Below are positions 11,134 to 23,700 of a DNA stretch of 64,000 nt, in pieces. How positions within the stretch are numbered: position 1 is the stretch's first letter; every line of letters starts with the position of its first letter. The DNA is taken from NCBI GenBank assembly GCA_013076295.1, contig RQOL01000699.1, forward strand, positions 2,604,001 through 2,668,000, written 5' to 3'. Source of the stretch: Sanderia malayensis. Taxonomy: Eukaryota; Cnidaria; Scyphozoa; Semaeostomeae; Pelagiidae. The notes beneath the pieces are model-generated. The model saw only the letters and a program-made list of their open reading frames with translations. It had not been told where the DNA came from and did no database searches. Made by a program: the position numbers and the translations under genes.

Positions 11134-12740
11134 ATCTAAGTAACTGTCAATCAATAGACATCAGGCAGTACAATTTCATTGTTTAAAGTCAAAGAGAACA
11201 ATTGAATAATTAACCCCACCCTCTTAGCTTGAGTTAACATCATGGTTCAATGGTTCCGTAAAACACTAAATATATTTCGCATCAAAGTTTAGCGATTATT
11301 TCATTACCAGAAAAACGACGAGCTGAAGAGAACAGTTTTCTCTGCTAGAAAACAAACCAGAGACGCAATACAAGTTTCAAGAAACTACAAGTTTGGAAGA
11401 AACGAAAGAAAAAGAATTTACCAAATCCACAGCGAGGGCAGTGATATTATGATCGAAGAGAAGAAGATCAACAACATGGCTTTCTTCTCGTTCATCTGAC
11501 ATGTTTTAACCTTGGCAAGGCTTAGCACATCATTCGTATTCTGTTTCAACAATAATTGGTAAGAATAATTTATTTATCAATATCAAGTTGGATTTTAATT
11601 ATTAATGTCCTGTTTGTAACATTAAAACTGTTTTGGTCGCGCGATGAGAACAGTTCAGCAGTTGGAAGCAAGTTTAGTTTGCGATGTCAGTCAGCCCCAC
11701 ACCGTTATATTTAACGGTCCTCAAAACTGGATAAAACATAAATTATATTAACAGAAAACTAGAAATCTCACCAATCTATGTTGTTCTTTATACGGGTAAT
11801 CGTTATTGGGAAACATACCCGTACAAAATTAATTATTTACAGCATATAAATATGTAGGCATCTGTTTTCAAATGGAAATCGCTTCGGGTTGCCTTCCTCA
11901 CGCGCGGACTTAAAAATGTCGTTTGTTGCTTTGAATTTTCATTTCTGGACACAATTTGGGTTTGAGAACTAGCATGATATAAAGTTTATTGCATAATGAT
12001 AATCTGACACTTGAAATTAATGCGTTAAAGTCTATTTCTGCTGAGAGTGAAGTTTTATTTGAGAGCTTCTTCTCCAGTTTGGGTTTTGTTAATCTCAACA
12101 ACGCCATTAATGGCGGTGATTGACAAGGAGAAAGTTGCAATACATGGAAAGCACTTTATCTGGTCATCAAGATTCAAATTTCAACAATTTGAATGCTTAG
12201 CGAATGATGTGCCAAAAAATAAAAAAACCCAACTAAATGTAGCCAAATGGATTTCTCGCATTGAAAGTTTATTGTGTGGGTAAACGAAGAGAAAATAACA
12301 AATTTAGACGAAGACGAAAATTGAACAACAAACATCGTGGAGGATTCTTTCGTCCCATCCATATCCCATGATCCCATTGTAACCACATGTCATTATCATT
12401 TCTACATATATGGTATGATAAACAATTTTGATAAAGAGGTTGACTTAAATCGCTGATTAATTACGTAATGTCTGTCTCTTCGTAAAGACGAAAAGGAGAT
12501 ATTTCATGCAGTTTTTAATTTCCTAGAGCAATATTGTCAGGCTAAAAAGGGCGTAACCTAAAGCCTGTAGGATGTGTCTTATAAGAATTAAGCCGAGGAG
12601 GGTATAGCCTGCGGCCGCTTTAGTTGTGGCCCAAAGCCTTAAGATCTTTGGTCCTAAATAATTGTGTTTAATTGATTGGGTGTGAAAAGTAATGGAGTTT
12701 ATTCGTTTTATTTTTAGCACAGTCTTATCATAACTTCAAA

Positions 12741-13771
12741 ATGGCCTACAGTAAACCATCAAGCAATCAATTTCTCAAACAAGATGACTTCTCCTCCGTC
12801 TTTTCATTCAACAATTCATCACTCCACCCATCTGGCATCTCAAATTCATTCAGATCAGATCACAATTCAAAGTTTCCACTTTATTCCCACTTTAAGCCAC
12901 CAACAAACCCTCAATCCCCATTTTCATCACCTTCAATGAAACCAGGCAACACGGCAAATCTCACAAAATATACCGAACATGCTTCTCATGCTTCACCCGG
13001 CGAATGCATCAGCGAATGCAGGATATGCCGAACATTGCAAAGTTTGGACGTTGCTGCGTTTTATTGGTCATTGATGGCAATGTATGGCATGCCATATCCT
13101 GGCGCATCTTTTCCACCACCACCCACTTCACCCTCATCTCCCTCATCATCATTATCATCATCATCATCTCCTGTTTTTGATATGAGAAGCAAAAGTCCAT
13201 TGGGGAGTGCATGTAGTGACTCCCAACCTCCTTCACCTGCAAGTTCATCATCAAGTGACGACAACAAAGAATCCTCTATTTACAAATGCCATGTATGTCA
13301 AAAGACATACTCGCATTCAAGATTTCTTAATCGCCATTTGCAATCACATACACCTTATAAGAAACATCACTGCCCTCGCTGTGGTAAAGGTTTCAATGAT
13401 GCATTCGACTTGAAAAGGCACATCAGAACCCACACTGGTCAGTAATAATAATATTTTTATCACTCAACTTCAACTCAACTTATTATTATTAGCATGCATT
13501 TAAAGTATTATACCCCATTTCTTCCCTAAAAGGTGTGAAACCATTCAAGTGCACATTGTGTGACAAATCATTCACACAGCGGTGCTCCCTTGAAGCACAC
13601 ATCACAAGAGTGCATGGCTTGGCTCACAAGTTCTCTTTCAGAGAACGAAGACCGAAAGTTTATGTTTGCGAAGAATGTGGATCAACATTCAACGAAAACA
13701 GCAAATTTCGCCAACACACAAAGGAACGCCATCCCTGCAATATTTCATCACAATTGATGTCATTCAAGTAA
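12741..13771 (+). CDS. OVO: Ovo/OVOL C2H2 zinc-finger transcription factor
   Basis: Two exons, 12741-13437 and 13533-13771, joined in phase (HTG|VKPF), 311 residues. The C-terminal half has the four Ovo fingers: CHVCQKTYSHSRFLNRHLQSH, CPRCGKGFNDAFDLKRHIRTH, CTLCDKSFTQRCSLEAHITRVH and, after the RERRPKVYVCEECG linker, a fourth with HTKERH. KGFNDAFDLKRHIRTHTG and DKSFTQRCSLE are near-identical to vertebrate OVOL proteins, and the intron after HTG matches the vertebrate position as I recall it. The N-terminal half is Ser/Pro-rich, lacks a clear SNAG motif, and contains a poly-Ser run encoded by TCA/TCT repeats (about 13135-13170). Ovo factors are nuclear regulators of epithelial and germ-line differentiation. 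An acceptor-like AG lies 23 nt before the ATG. Confidence 0.95.
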
Positions 13772-13934
13772 GAAAGGTATGCCATCTCTCTTTTATCGTT
13801 CTTTGAATAACTTGCAAATATGCCATTTAATTGTTTGCATTGCTATGGCGAACATCAGACAACCTTTTTAAATTTCTACAGTAAACATGACTTTGTTTTC
13901 AATACACTCTTTTCGTTTTATAAGAATGCTTAAT

Positions 13935-14320
13935 TTTTTGCTGAGCCTCATTATTCTTAATTTTTTTCCATTTTGAGCCCTGGAATATTCTTAAATTATT
14001 CTTAGCGCGGCAGAAAATACGGATATGGCAATACACTGCTATTATTGTCATCAATGTCAAAAACGCATAACTATTACAATGGCTAACAGAATAAGTCCTT
14101 AATTCCTGTAGCAGAGATTTTATCGACACTTTCATCGAAATTTGGATGAGTGTATTTAAAACCATTGCCTGTAAAAAACACACCAATTCAAAAAGAAAAA
14201 AAGCCTGCTAAAAATAATGGTTTCACAAGATTGTGAGCCTGACAATATTCTTAAAACTTTCTTAAATTTCACGAATTTTGAGCCTCATTATTCTTATAAA
14301 GTTTATTCTTATAAAAAAAA
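13935..14320. repeat. Short dispersed motif repeated four times (GAGCC...ATTCTTA)
   Basis: The phrase GAGCCTCATTATTCTTA occurs twice (about 13942 and 14281), with variants GAGCCCTGGAATATTCTTA (about 13975) and GAGCCTGACAATATTCTTA (about 14234). Each is followed by more ATTCTTA units. The arrangement looks like the end region of an old transposable element or two overlapping copies. Confidence 0.4.
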
Positions 14321-15099
14321 AGAGTGTACCATTTCGCATACCTTTTTTATCTGCTCATTTGCAAGTTATTCGATGTGCGATGTTGTTGATAGGAAAATAC
14401 AATACGCGTGTTGCATTTTCTTACTCCAAAAATGTTTTTGTAAATATATTCTCGTATTTTTGAATTTAAAATTGTTGAATCACGTCATGTCCGTTGTGTA
14501 TTTAAATTAATAGCCTTTATAAGGCTGCGTAATAATACACAACAATTTGCCGCTTTCGGCAAAACCGTTTTCTATGTTATTAACAGACTTGTAGTAGTTG
14601 ATATGTTGTGTGTTACAACATCAATTTTACAGATGTTTTAAGTAAGTAGCTGTTGTGGCTATCATGTCTTTTTTAGAATACATTTAACGTCGCATTAGTA
14701 TAGCCTGTTCCGATCACCTGCCAACCAACCTTTTCAATCCCCAAATATTTCATTCCATTTTCACTTGAACTGATCATCACATGAATTATATTCGAGCCGA
14801 CATTTTTACGTTTGGGTTCCCTGTTTACTTTAGCCATTTAAACATGAATTGAAAGAAATAGTCGAAAAGAAATGGATAAGTGGCCGCTTAGTTGTTCATA
14901 TAATTAAAATTGGTGGTGAACTAATAGTTTTTACCACAAGTATGTCAGAACCATTATTTTCTGGTCGTCATTTCATTACTTGTTTTGACTTCATTCCCCA
15001 TTTCATTAATTATCTTACAAATGGTTGGTTGGCTGGTTATCAATATAGTTTTTAGGATGTGTGAACTTATTTATAAAAATACTGCACATTAGTCCAACG

Positions 15100-15450
15100 A
15101 TTTTTCAATATTATCGATATTATCGATATTGCCGACCTGTTCATTGACACAATTGGTATTACACGAGATCATCATGAATATAATCCTTCTATTTTTTCCA
15201 ATATTGTTCAATATATTCAACTGTTTCGTGGTTTTACCTAACCAGCTTGAGTTTCCCATCTAACGTTGTATGTTGACAATAGTAAAACACTTGAACGTTT
15301 GCTGACGTATTGTTTTATTTTAGTGGTAAATAGTGGTACGCCTGTGGCTGACCATTTTGCTATTTCATCTCTTATAAATAGAAGATTAACGTGGTTTGAA
15401 TGAACAGAAGAAGGCTTTCATCTTTTAAGACCAAGTTTTCTTGCCCTGGT
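15100..15450 (+). pseudogene. Possible decayed LINE fragment
   Basis: One frame near 15330 reads VNSGTPVADHFAISSLINRR, which resembles the SDHxxI motif closing an APE-type endonuclease domain of non-LTR retrotransposons. Flanking sequence keeps no long frame and has several stops. Very weak support. Confidence 0.2.
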
Positions 15451-15916
15451 CTATCAACTATGACTGATATTGTCTTCTCTGTTTTCTAAAAAGATCAGAC
15501 AACCTCTTATTATTGTTTTGTTCAATTTCGTTGTTCAAAAGAACGGAAATCCTACCAACAAAAACATTTCCATATATGGTATAAAGTTGGTCATCTTTTT
15601 CTTGAGATCAGTTTGGCTTTGATAAACACTCATTGTTTTCTGATATTTCCTGCTTTTTCTTCTCATTTCGTGTGGTTCGGCTTACATCACAACCTAAAAA
15701 ATATGATAATCATCATCGTCTCAATTGCGAGCTATTATTGATCAAGTGTAATATCGACTCGGTGTGCAGTATTTTTAGATAATTGGTCTGTTTTTGTATT
15801 ATTATCTTAAAGCTATTTATGCATCTTTATTATACTGAAATTGTTTGCGATATACGCACGATACACGTGTCTTGTCACATGATGATAAATATAAGCATGA
15901 ACTCGCCAATTCATTT

Positions 15917-15956
15917 TATGTTACATAACATAACATAACAGAACATAACATAACAT
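15917..15956. repeat. Pentanucleotide microsatellite (ACATA)n
   Basis: About seven copies of ACATA with one substituted unit (ACAGA), in the gene desert between OVO and the SDR gene. Confidence 0.7.
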
Positions 15957-17707
15957 TGCAACACCATAATTGGATTCATGCATATGTTCATTGTCATTGT
16001 TGTTCATATGTATTATGTGTGCTAACTGTATGTACACATTTACTTTGTTTCGTTAGTATAAGTCTTTATTCATAGCCAAGTTAAGTTAGAATTTTAGAAC
16101 GTTTTACTAGTGTAAGTCAGTCCTTTATGTTCTTTATAAGAAATAAGCGTGTGGATTGCAAGTTTAAAGTAGAATACAGTGTGAGAAAATCGTTTTTAGT
16201 TTATGTATAATCAATTTTATAAGTTCAACCACAAGTGGTTGATTTGAGAACAGATACATGGTTCAATACATGAACAATATATGGCCATGTTGAAGAACAT
16301 TCATATTCGTAAATGAATGAAAATATATCATCGTTTGCCTGTGATCACGATTCAAGCAAGGATGCCTATTCGGATAATTCAGCAGAACAGAGAAAAGGAA
16401 TTTGCTGCTTCTAAACATTATGAACAATATAATGAAATTTGATAACGAGGTTGAGATTCAATTGGTCATCTGGAGGAGAGGCCAGAAGAATTCTCCAATT
16501 ATTAATCATTGAAAATGAAGAGAACAAACAAAATGTTATGTTTGAAAACATAAAGATATATGTCGTGGTATTGTGTCATTAGGAACATGATTACCAAATA
16601 TCGCCATGGAAATATTACGTCAGTAAATACAATGATAAAACAAAAAGCGTAATAAAACAATGTATAACTGTTGTTGAAGCCATTTCAAGAAAAAAAGTGT
16701 TAATAGCTGCAATAAATCAGCTAAAACAACCATTTGATACAATGCAATGGACACCTATTCAGCCAATATGACCAGCCATTATGGTCATTTCACTGGCTAA
16801 AATTTACTTGATTTTTTTACCTTTTTATAGCTACTTTTGTATATTCCTTGTGAATTGTTTTTGTATTTTAATAATTAATTATTTTTATAGCATTTGTAAT
16901 ATCAATTTAAAATCATTTTTGATGTAATCTTTTTATTTTAATCAACGTATGTTTTTAATAAGCCAATTCCCTTACTGCTACGACGTAATTAATATAAAAT
17001 ACTTCCCCATCAAAGCTATCTCCGTTCAATTCAATTATATCAATGCCAATTCACTTGATAAGCTTATCCCTCTTCTTCTTATTCAACTTTATAAATATGC
17101 TTCTTTGCTGTTTAATCGTATTTAATCGAGGCAGACTGGTGCTGCACATTTGGTAGTAATTTTGATATTTTCTGTATTTTTTGTAATTTTGGTATTTTTT
17201 GTAGTTTTTGTAATCGGTTTGTGATTTCACATATCTGAATGTATTTTCTAATTTGAATTCTCGTTTCGGTGTTGCATTCTCTGTTCTCGACAACAAAGAA
17301 ATACATGGTAAGAAGAGAAACCTTCTTAAATTTACTTACATTTTCACTTAAATTCCTGAATCACTCTAGTTTGACTTCTAATAGTGTTTTATTTCTATAC
17401 TATATATATATGTAAATAATTGATTGTTATTCTTTCACAGAGTGAGTTACAGATGATGCAATCCATTGCAATACGATCTGACGTCATGCATGGTTGCATT
17501 GAATTTCATCAGCTGACTTTATTTGATCCTTTTAAAAACTCAGCCCGAACTGGTGAATTATTCAAATGAAAATACGTAGACCAACGAAAGAATAACAAAG
17601 TACGTTACTCTATTTTATTATTTTCAGCCTATTGCTAAGCAATTTTGGTCCATGTTTTTGTACTGTAAGTTTTTTTGCGATCATTTACGTTTTCTGGATT
17701 TTTAGAA

Positions 17708-17715
17708 CCCGGAAG
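17708..17715. promoter_or_regulatory. ETS-like site upstream of the SDR gene
   Basis: CCCGGAAG matches the ETS core (CCGGAA) and lies about 60 bp before the start codon, within a short GC-richer patch. It directly follows an acceptor-like TTTTTAG, so it could equally be in the 5' UTR. Motif match only. Confidence 0.3.
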
Positions 17716-17774
17716 GACTCTGGGCACTTTGTTAGCAAGGGTCTGTAGCCCAACCCGGGCAGAAAAGAAAAGTC

Positions 17775-19896
17775 ATGCGAGAATACGATATATTAGAATT
17801 ATCAAATTTTGATGATTTGTTCAGCACGGAGTTGCAGGAAGAAACTATCATTGATGCTCGTAGAATCGAGGCTGTAAACTGGAAAGAGGTTGTACCGCGT
17901 TTAACTTCGCTCCTGACAACAAAGTTGATTTATTCATTGTTAATACCACGTGATTGCCACAAAGAGGTCATTGGCAGATTAAAAGATGAACTTATTAATA
18001 TATTCCACAGAAAATATGGGCAGCATATTGTCATAAACGGAAGATCAATTGATATAAACAGGTTTTTCAATTTTAAATTTGTGCTTGATAAAGTAGTGAT
18101 AGATAGAAAAGCATTGGGTGAAAATGTTACAAAGAGATTAGCATGTTTAAGGGAATTATTAAATGACATCAACGAGTTACACGATTGCTGTCCAAATATA
18201 CGAAATGATCTGTTGAACGCAGTTAGAAACTTGAAGAAAAGAATGCATTCATGTGGTAATATGCGAGACCATGATAGCAAGACTGGAAAAGATGATGCAT
18301 TAAAAACAGGAATTATCCTGAAGATGAAAGACATGGAACAAGAGGACAGGGCAGTCAAAGCTAAGCAACATCGTGTTTTGAAAAAATTCCAGGTTATTGC
18401 CTCAGAGTTTGATACAGAAGATCAGGAAGGGGAGACGGGAATAGACAAAGATAAAGATTGTAAAACCAAATGTTACATATGTAAAGAAAGATTCAATCCT
18501 TGTTTAAGTGGTGGAACTTCATCTCAACATGCAAGATTATGCGCAAAGTGTCGTGAACTGAATGATGAGATGCGCAATATGAGAACTGATTTAACAGGAA
18601 GGTTTGCTGTTGTTACAGGAGCGAGGATCAAAATTGGATACGAGACTGCACTGAAACTGCTGAGAGATGGTTGCTTTGTTATTGCAACCACAAGGTTTCC
18701 ACAGGACGCAGCATTGAAATATAGCAAAGAAAAAGATTATGAATCATGGTGCGATAGATTACAAATATATCCGTTAGATTTATTAGACATAAAAACTGTT
18801 CATAAATTCATTGAATATCTGAATAATAGAATCCCTCATTTGGATATTCTTATAAACAATGCAGCTCAAACTATCAGCAGACCGTTGCAATTCTATCAAC
18901 ATCTTTTTTCGTTGGAAAATACCCGTCCTGAAGTACTTGATGTAAAGACAAAGAAATTGCTGGTGCCAAACGTCCATTTGAATTATCCAAAAATGCTGAC
19001 GTCAGATGATAATGCGCCAATTACACCCAAAGAAGAGAAAGTTGGTGAATGTGAATATATCGTAACATTTCCAGATGAACATTGTGCTGTTTCATCATCA
19101 TCATTATTATCATCATCATCATCATCATTAATGCTAAAAGATATAAAAGGTATGTTAACAGCTAGTTATATTATTATTATTATTACCATTACAGCTAAGT
19201 CAGCAGCTAAGTTTGCAGATTTGAAACAATAATTACAATTGATTTTTTATTTTAGAAAGAAGATTAACCATGAAACACGGAAGGCCCGAAGATTCATTTG
19301 ATGATCACAACAATGAATCTCCAATTGTGAAAAAATCCCGAAGTGATGATTTTCCAAGTAATTCATTTGATCAAGACGGTCAGCAAATCGATTTAAGAAA
19401 ATTTAACAGTTGGAAATATCAGCTATCAGACATTCCATTTAAAGAATTATTAGATGTTCTTACGATCAATACTTTGGGTCCATTTATATTAGTATCACAG
19501 TTAAAGAGCCTAATGCGCAAAAGCATCTTTGAAAGAAAATTCATTGTCAATGTATCAGCCATGGAAGGGCAATTTCACCGTAATAACAAAACACACCAAC
19601 ATCCACACACAAATATGGCGAAAGCAGCATTAAATATGTTAACAAGAACAAGTGGTTTAGAATTGGTTGTTGATCATATTTACATGACGTCAGTTGACAC
19701 AGGTTGGGTAAGTGATGAAAGACCATTTCATGAAGCTGAATATCAAAGAATTGTCAATCAATTTCATGTGCCATTGGATTGCATTGATGGTGCTTCACGT
19801 ATTTATCATCCCATTGTGCACGGATTAATGCATGAACAACAACAACAACCTTATTTTGCTGTGTTTTTAAAGGATTATAAACCATCACCATGGTAA
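17775..19896 (+). CDS. Large short-chain dehydrogenase/reductase with zinc knuckle and atypical active site
   Basis: Two exons, 17775-19149 and 19256-19896, joined in phase, 671 residues. Residues 1-230 are helical and charged with no known domain. About residue 233 begins CYICKERFNPC, closed by CAKC about 25 residues later: a four-cysteine zinc knuckle. The SDR fold starts right after: AVVTGARIKIGYETAL (nucleotide binding, about 277), TTRFPQDAA, LDILINNAAQT (about 358), a long low-complexity insertion with a poly-Ser run (about 430-520), then TINTLGPFILVSQL, NVSAMEGQF (catalytic Ser position) and HPHTNMAKAALNM (about 575). The usual YxxxK tyrosine is Thr here, with Lys retained. Fungi, plants and some invertebrates have an SDR family of this form; I know no characterised substrate. 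Probably cytosolic. Confidence 0.85.
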
Positions 19897-20725
19897 TGAA
19901 ATTGATCAACTATACCATTGCTATAACTTACCATGGTTGCAATGCATTACGATACAGATACAATTCTGCCTTTTATGGTTTCTTGAACATTAAACGACAC
20001 TAGTCTCTTGTAGATCTATCTTGGTGTCCCCAACACATCTTATATTTAATTTGATTATAAATTAGATAATTTATAAAGTATGTAATTCATTTTGTTGTTT
20101 AACCTTTGTTGAAATGAAATTATATATATCTATCATCTTCATTCTATGGCTATGTATTATTTTGCATTGTCACTTTGTTGTGAGTTATTGATTGCTGAGC
20201 TTGTGGGGCAACTCTTCCAGCTCACTTTAATGCATTGCCCAGATAAATACTGGGTACTTCTGAGAGTCATTACCATCGTCGTTAGTTGTCTCAAATTGGT
20301 GATCTTTGACATTTTCGAAATAATTTTCGCTTGTTTTTGAACGGGTGTCCTCCAATTCAATTCAATAGTATGAAACTAGGAAGTTCTGCGTCACGTTTGA
20401 AATTTTATGATGTGGCATTTGCAATGCAATTTTGACAGGTATACAAGACTTAATATTTTACATGAAAATTGCAAAGAGGCGAGAGGAAAGTAAAAAGGTA
20501 TTGTTTTTATTTGACTTTAAGTATAAAAATGTGTTAATAAGCCCTTGGTGTTGTGAAGTATGTAACAGGAAAGGAACGGAAAAAAATGTGGGTCCATACA
20601 GCATAACACAAATTTGATTTAGGCCCCTCTTTTAAAATAGAACATTCCAATGTAAAGTACCACCAGTTACTTATATTTTCAGTGCATTGATAAAGAGAAA
20701 AGGAGGAAACAACTCGATATTCAAC
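19897..20725. other. Intergenic: SDR 3' region to GCC2 start
   Basis: No coding signal. A possible GCC2 5' UTR exon ends near 20497 at AAAAAG|GTATTG. A splice acceptor TATTTTCAG ends at 20682, 43 nt before the GCC2 ATG. Confidence 0.4.
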
Positions 20726-23700
20726 ATGGCAGTGAGTATTTACTTCATATTTACGAAAAAAGCAAAATTAAAGCTGGCTCCTTTACTGTTTGGTTGGGCC
20801 CCGCCCACTTGACCCCTCCCCCCCCACAGAAGTGCGACTTTTAATGTTCAGTTTCTTGGCTTGGCATCAGGTCAGGGTTTGGGCTTTAATGCTTAACATG
20901 GTCATTTGATTTCCTTTTCTTTCTCCATCATCATTATATGATAATGAGACTTCTTCAACTAAAATGGAACTTAGATATAATAAACATATCTATGATGAAT
21001 TTAGAGTGCTGATACACCTTCAAAACTTGGGAGAAAGCTTGACAGCCTTCCAAAAGAAGAACTGATCAAATACATAAAGAAGCAAGCTACACAAATGAAA
21101 GACTTAAAGAAAAAAAGTGAAGGTACATTTATGTTTTTATAAAAATCCGGTCTGGCAGAATGCTTATGTGAAATAGAAATAGATGTATAATTTTTGTTTC
21201 TACACATGCAATGATTTCTTTTTCCTGTAGATCTGAAGTTGATGCTAGACCACGAGAAAAAGGAAGTAGATAAATTATCACAGGAACAAAAGTCTTGGCT
21301 TTCGCGAGGTGTCACCGCTGAATTTGAAAAGAAGGAAAAGGTATCAAGGCATAAATTTACATACATTTAATTATGAATATTTCTATTGAAAAATGTGAGC
21401 TGAACTTTTATTTATTATGATTTTGATTTCAGCTTGAAAAGAAAGAAAGGGAATTGCAAATGGCAGCCCAACTTGGTCAGCAGATGCTCATTGAAAATGA
21501 TGAGTTGAGACAGAAGTGTGATAATTTAGAAAAAAAGCACATGGAAGCAGAACAGGTGGGAACTGAAAATATTTTGCATTTTTAAGGAGCTATTTAATTA
21601 TTTTTTAATTAATTTACTCAATCTTTGTTTGGTTGAATAATTGTGTTTTATTGTTTTATCACTTGAATGATTTTTATTGCTAGGAATTAAAAGATGAAAT
21701 TATTCAGTTGGTTGCAGAAAAAGAGACGATTGAGAAAACACTTATCATGATTCAAGATGAATATAAAGTTGCCAAACTGGAAACACAGGTACCTTTACAT
21801 GAAAAATGTAACATTTTTCTCTTTTTCTCTGTATCTCTAATGATCATTTATTTTACTCAAGTCTCAGATTCTGCTGTCAAATTTAAAATGCCGTATTTAC
21901 TTCAGTGAGCGCCGCGGCACTCTTTTAACTTCCAGTACTTTTGATGTGGCGCTTATTCGGAGGCGGCGCTCACTCGAGGATACACGATACTCACTAAAGT
22001 GTTATCAGGAATTATTTATAAGTAATATTTCTTCTTTAGAAATTGAAAAATGCGCTTGAAACAAGTGCAGCAGACCAAGATAAAGAACACGTCCAATGGG
22101 AAAATGAACGACAAAGTCTAAATAAAATTATTATGGTAGTTATAAATGATATTATATAGTGTTGTTAGTTAACATTTGTTTAATTTCAAATTGAAATTGT
22201 TTTTATTGTTCTTGTAGAATTTAGAAAACGATTTGAACAACTCAAAAGGGAAGAATGCAGATGATTATCAGATTAAGCTTTCAATTGAAAATCAGGTTTT
22301 TATAACTATTAGTTTAGCTTAATTATCAATATCATTATGATTTATTTATACACCCAGTCCTACTATAAAACGATTTGCAAAAATGAATAAAGTTGAGTAT
22401 GCTATTGTAGGCCCTTCAAGAAGATTTAAAAAGTTTACAGTTTCAAATTGATGAATTTAAAGAGCAAGAGAAAGAAAATGGAACGTTTAATCTTTTAGCA
22501 AGAGAAAATGAGGTACTTTACTTTGATTGTTCTGTGGAAACTTGTGGCATCTATCTAATCATAGTATTCAGCTATTTAAACAAAAGTTTTCGAAAATCCT
22601 TGTCCATAATTATTATTTTTTTAAAAGGAATTAAAGAATAAACTTGAGTGCGATATCATAGAGATAAAAGAACTTGGTAACTCTTTAAAGTATTCACAGG
22701 AAGAATGCAAAACATTGAAGACCAAAAATGAAGTATGCACAGTTAATTTATGCTCTAATCACTGGTTTACTTCATGTAACAGACTTTGTGCTATAAGCTC
22801 TTGTGATTTCAATTCCAGGAACTCAACAAAATTGTTGATATGTTAAGTGTGGCAAGAGATGAAAGTAATAATTATTCACAGGTGAAATTGCGCTGATTTA
22901 TTACAATATATTACAATTTATTACAATTTATCTTGTTAGTGATTTACCGTTCTATCGTTGTTTCAATCAATGTTGCTTTTTGTTTCAGCAACTGGTTCAA
23001 GATTTGAGTAAAGTAAAGGAAGAAAAAGAAAAGATCTTGAAATCATTCAAAGCGGCGAAGGGGAAACTTGAACGGTCAAGTTCAGCAGAAGAGGTTCAAT
23101 TCTAAATTATCATAAATTATCATTGTTTGCTATTCACCTAAGGTTATGCAACTTTATTACAATGGAGGATACACATTTTTTAGGAGTTAAGGCAGCATTT
23201 AAATTCAGTGACTTCTGACAGAAATGAGCTACAAATAATGGTTAAAAATGTTCAAAGAGAAAAGAAAACATTGATCCAATCAAATAAAGTGAGTGAATCT
23301 TAATTCATTAAGTTAATTCATAATTCAATTCAAAGCTTTTTTCATTGAAATGTAAACATTTACTGTCATGTTGCAGAAGCTGAAAGAGAGACTGAAGGGA
23401 ACTGCCAATAGGCATCCAGCAGACGACTCAACTAATGAACAGGTAGGAGATTATGTAAAATTATGCAATGGCATGCGTATATCTATAAAATGAATTATGA
23501 AGAGAAAGATAAAATATAATGAAAAGCTAAATTGTAAGATGATTGAATTTTTGATATTCAGGCTCTTGAAAATGCAGAATTAAAGAAAGAATTAAATAAA
23601 ATAAGTATAAATCTTAAAATGTGCAGTGAAAGATATTCAATTGAAAAGCAGGTAATAATTTTTTGAATGAAAATAATGTAATAATTTAAATAAATTTGCG

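Larger units (their letters stand above)
9618..12740. other. Intergenic, 3.1 kb without an intact gene
   Basis: It contains the Vps62 3' UTR (AATAAA near 9951), a diverged duplication with hairpins (9780-9960 and 10110-10230), a decayed secreted-protein remnant (10402-10975) and a hairpin at 11105-11133. From about 11200 to 12700 I see no coding signal; the last 25 bases before the OVO start include an acceptor-like TTTTTAG. Confidence 0.5.
13772..17774. other. Gene-poor intergenic region, 4 kb
   Basis: No credible gene on either strand. Contents: an array of a GAGCC...ATTCTTA motif (13935-14320), a possible LINE remnant (about 15100-15450), a pentanucleotide microsatellite (15917-15956), AT-rich low-complexity DNA (17150-17215), and the upstream region of the SDR gene with an ETS-like site at 17708-17715. 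Confidence 0.5.

Noticed and set aside
12530..12660. GC-richer patch with TAAAGCC/GCTTTAG ends as a MITE
   Set aside because: The inverted similarity is only about 6 bp and no target duplication is visible.
17051..17306. Repetitive YQNYKKYRK-like minus-strand peptide
   Set aside because: It comes from AT-rich low-complexity DNA; frame short and without signal peptide or flanking exons.
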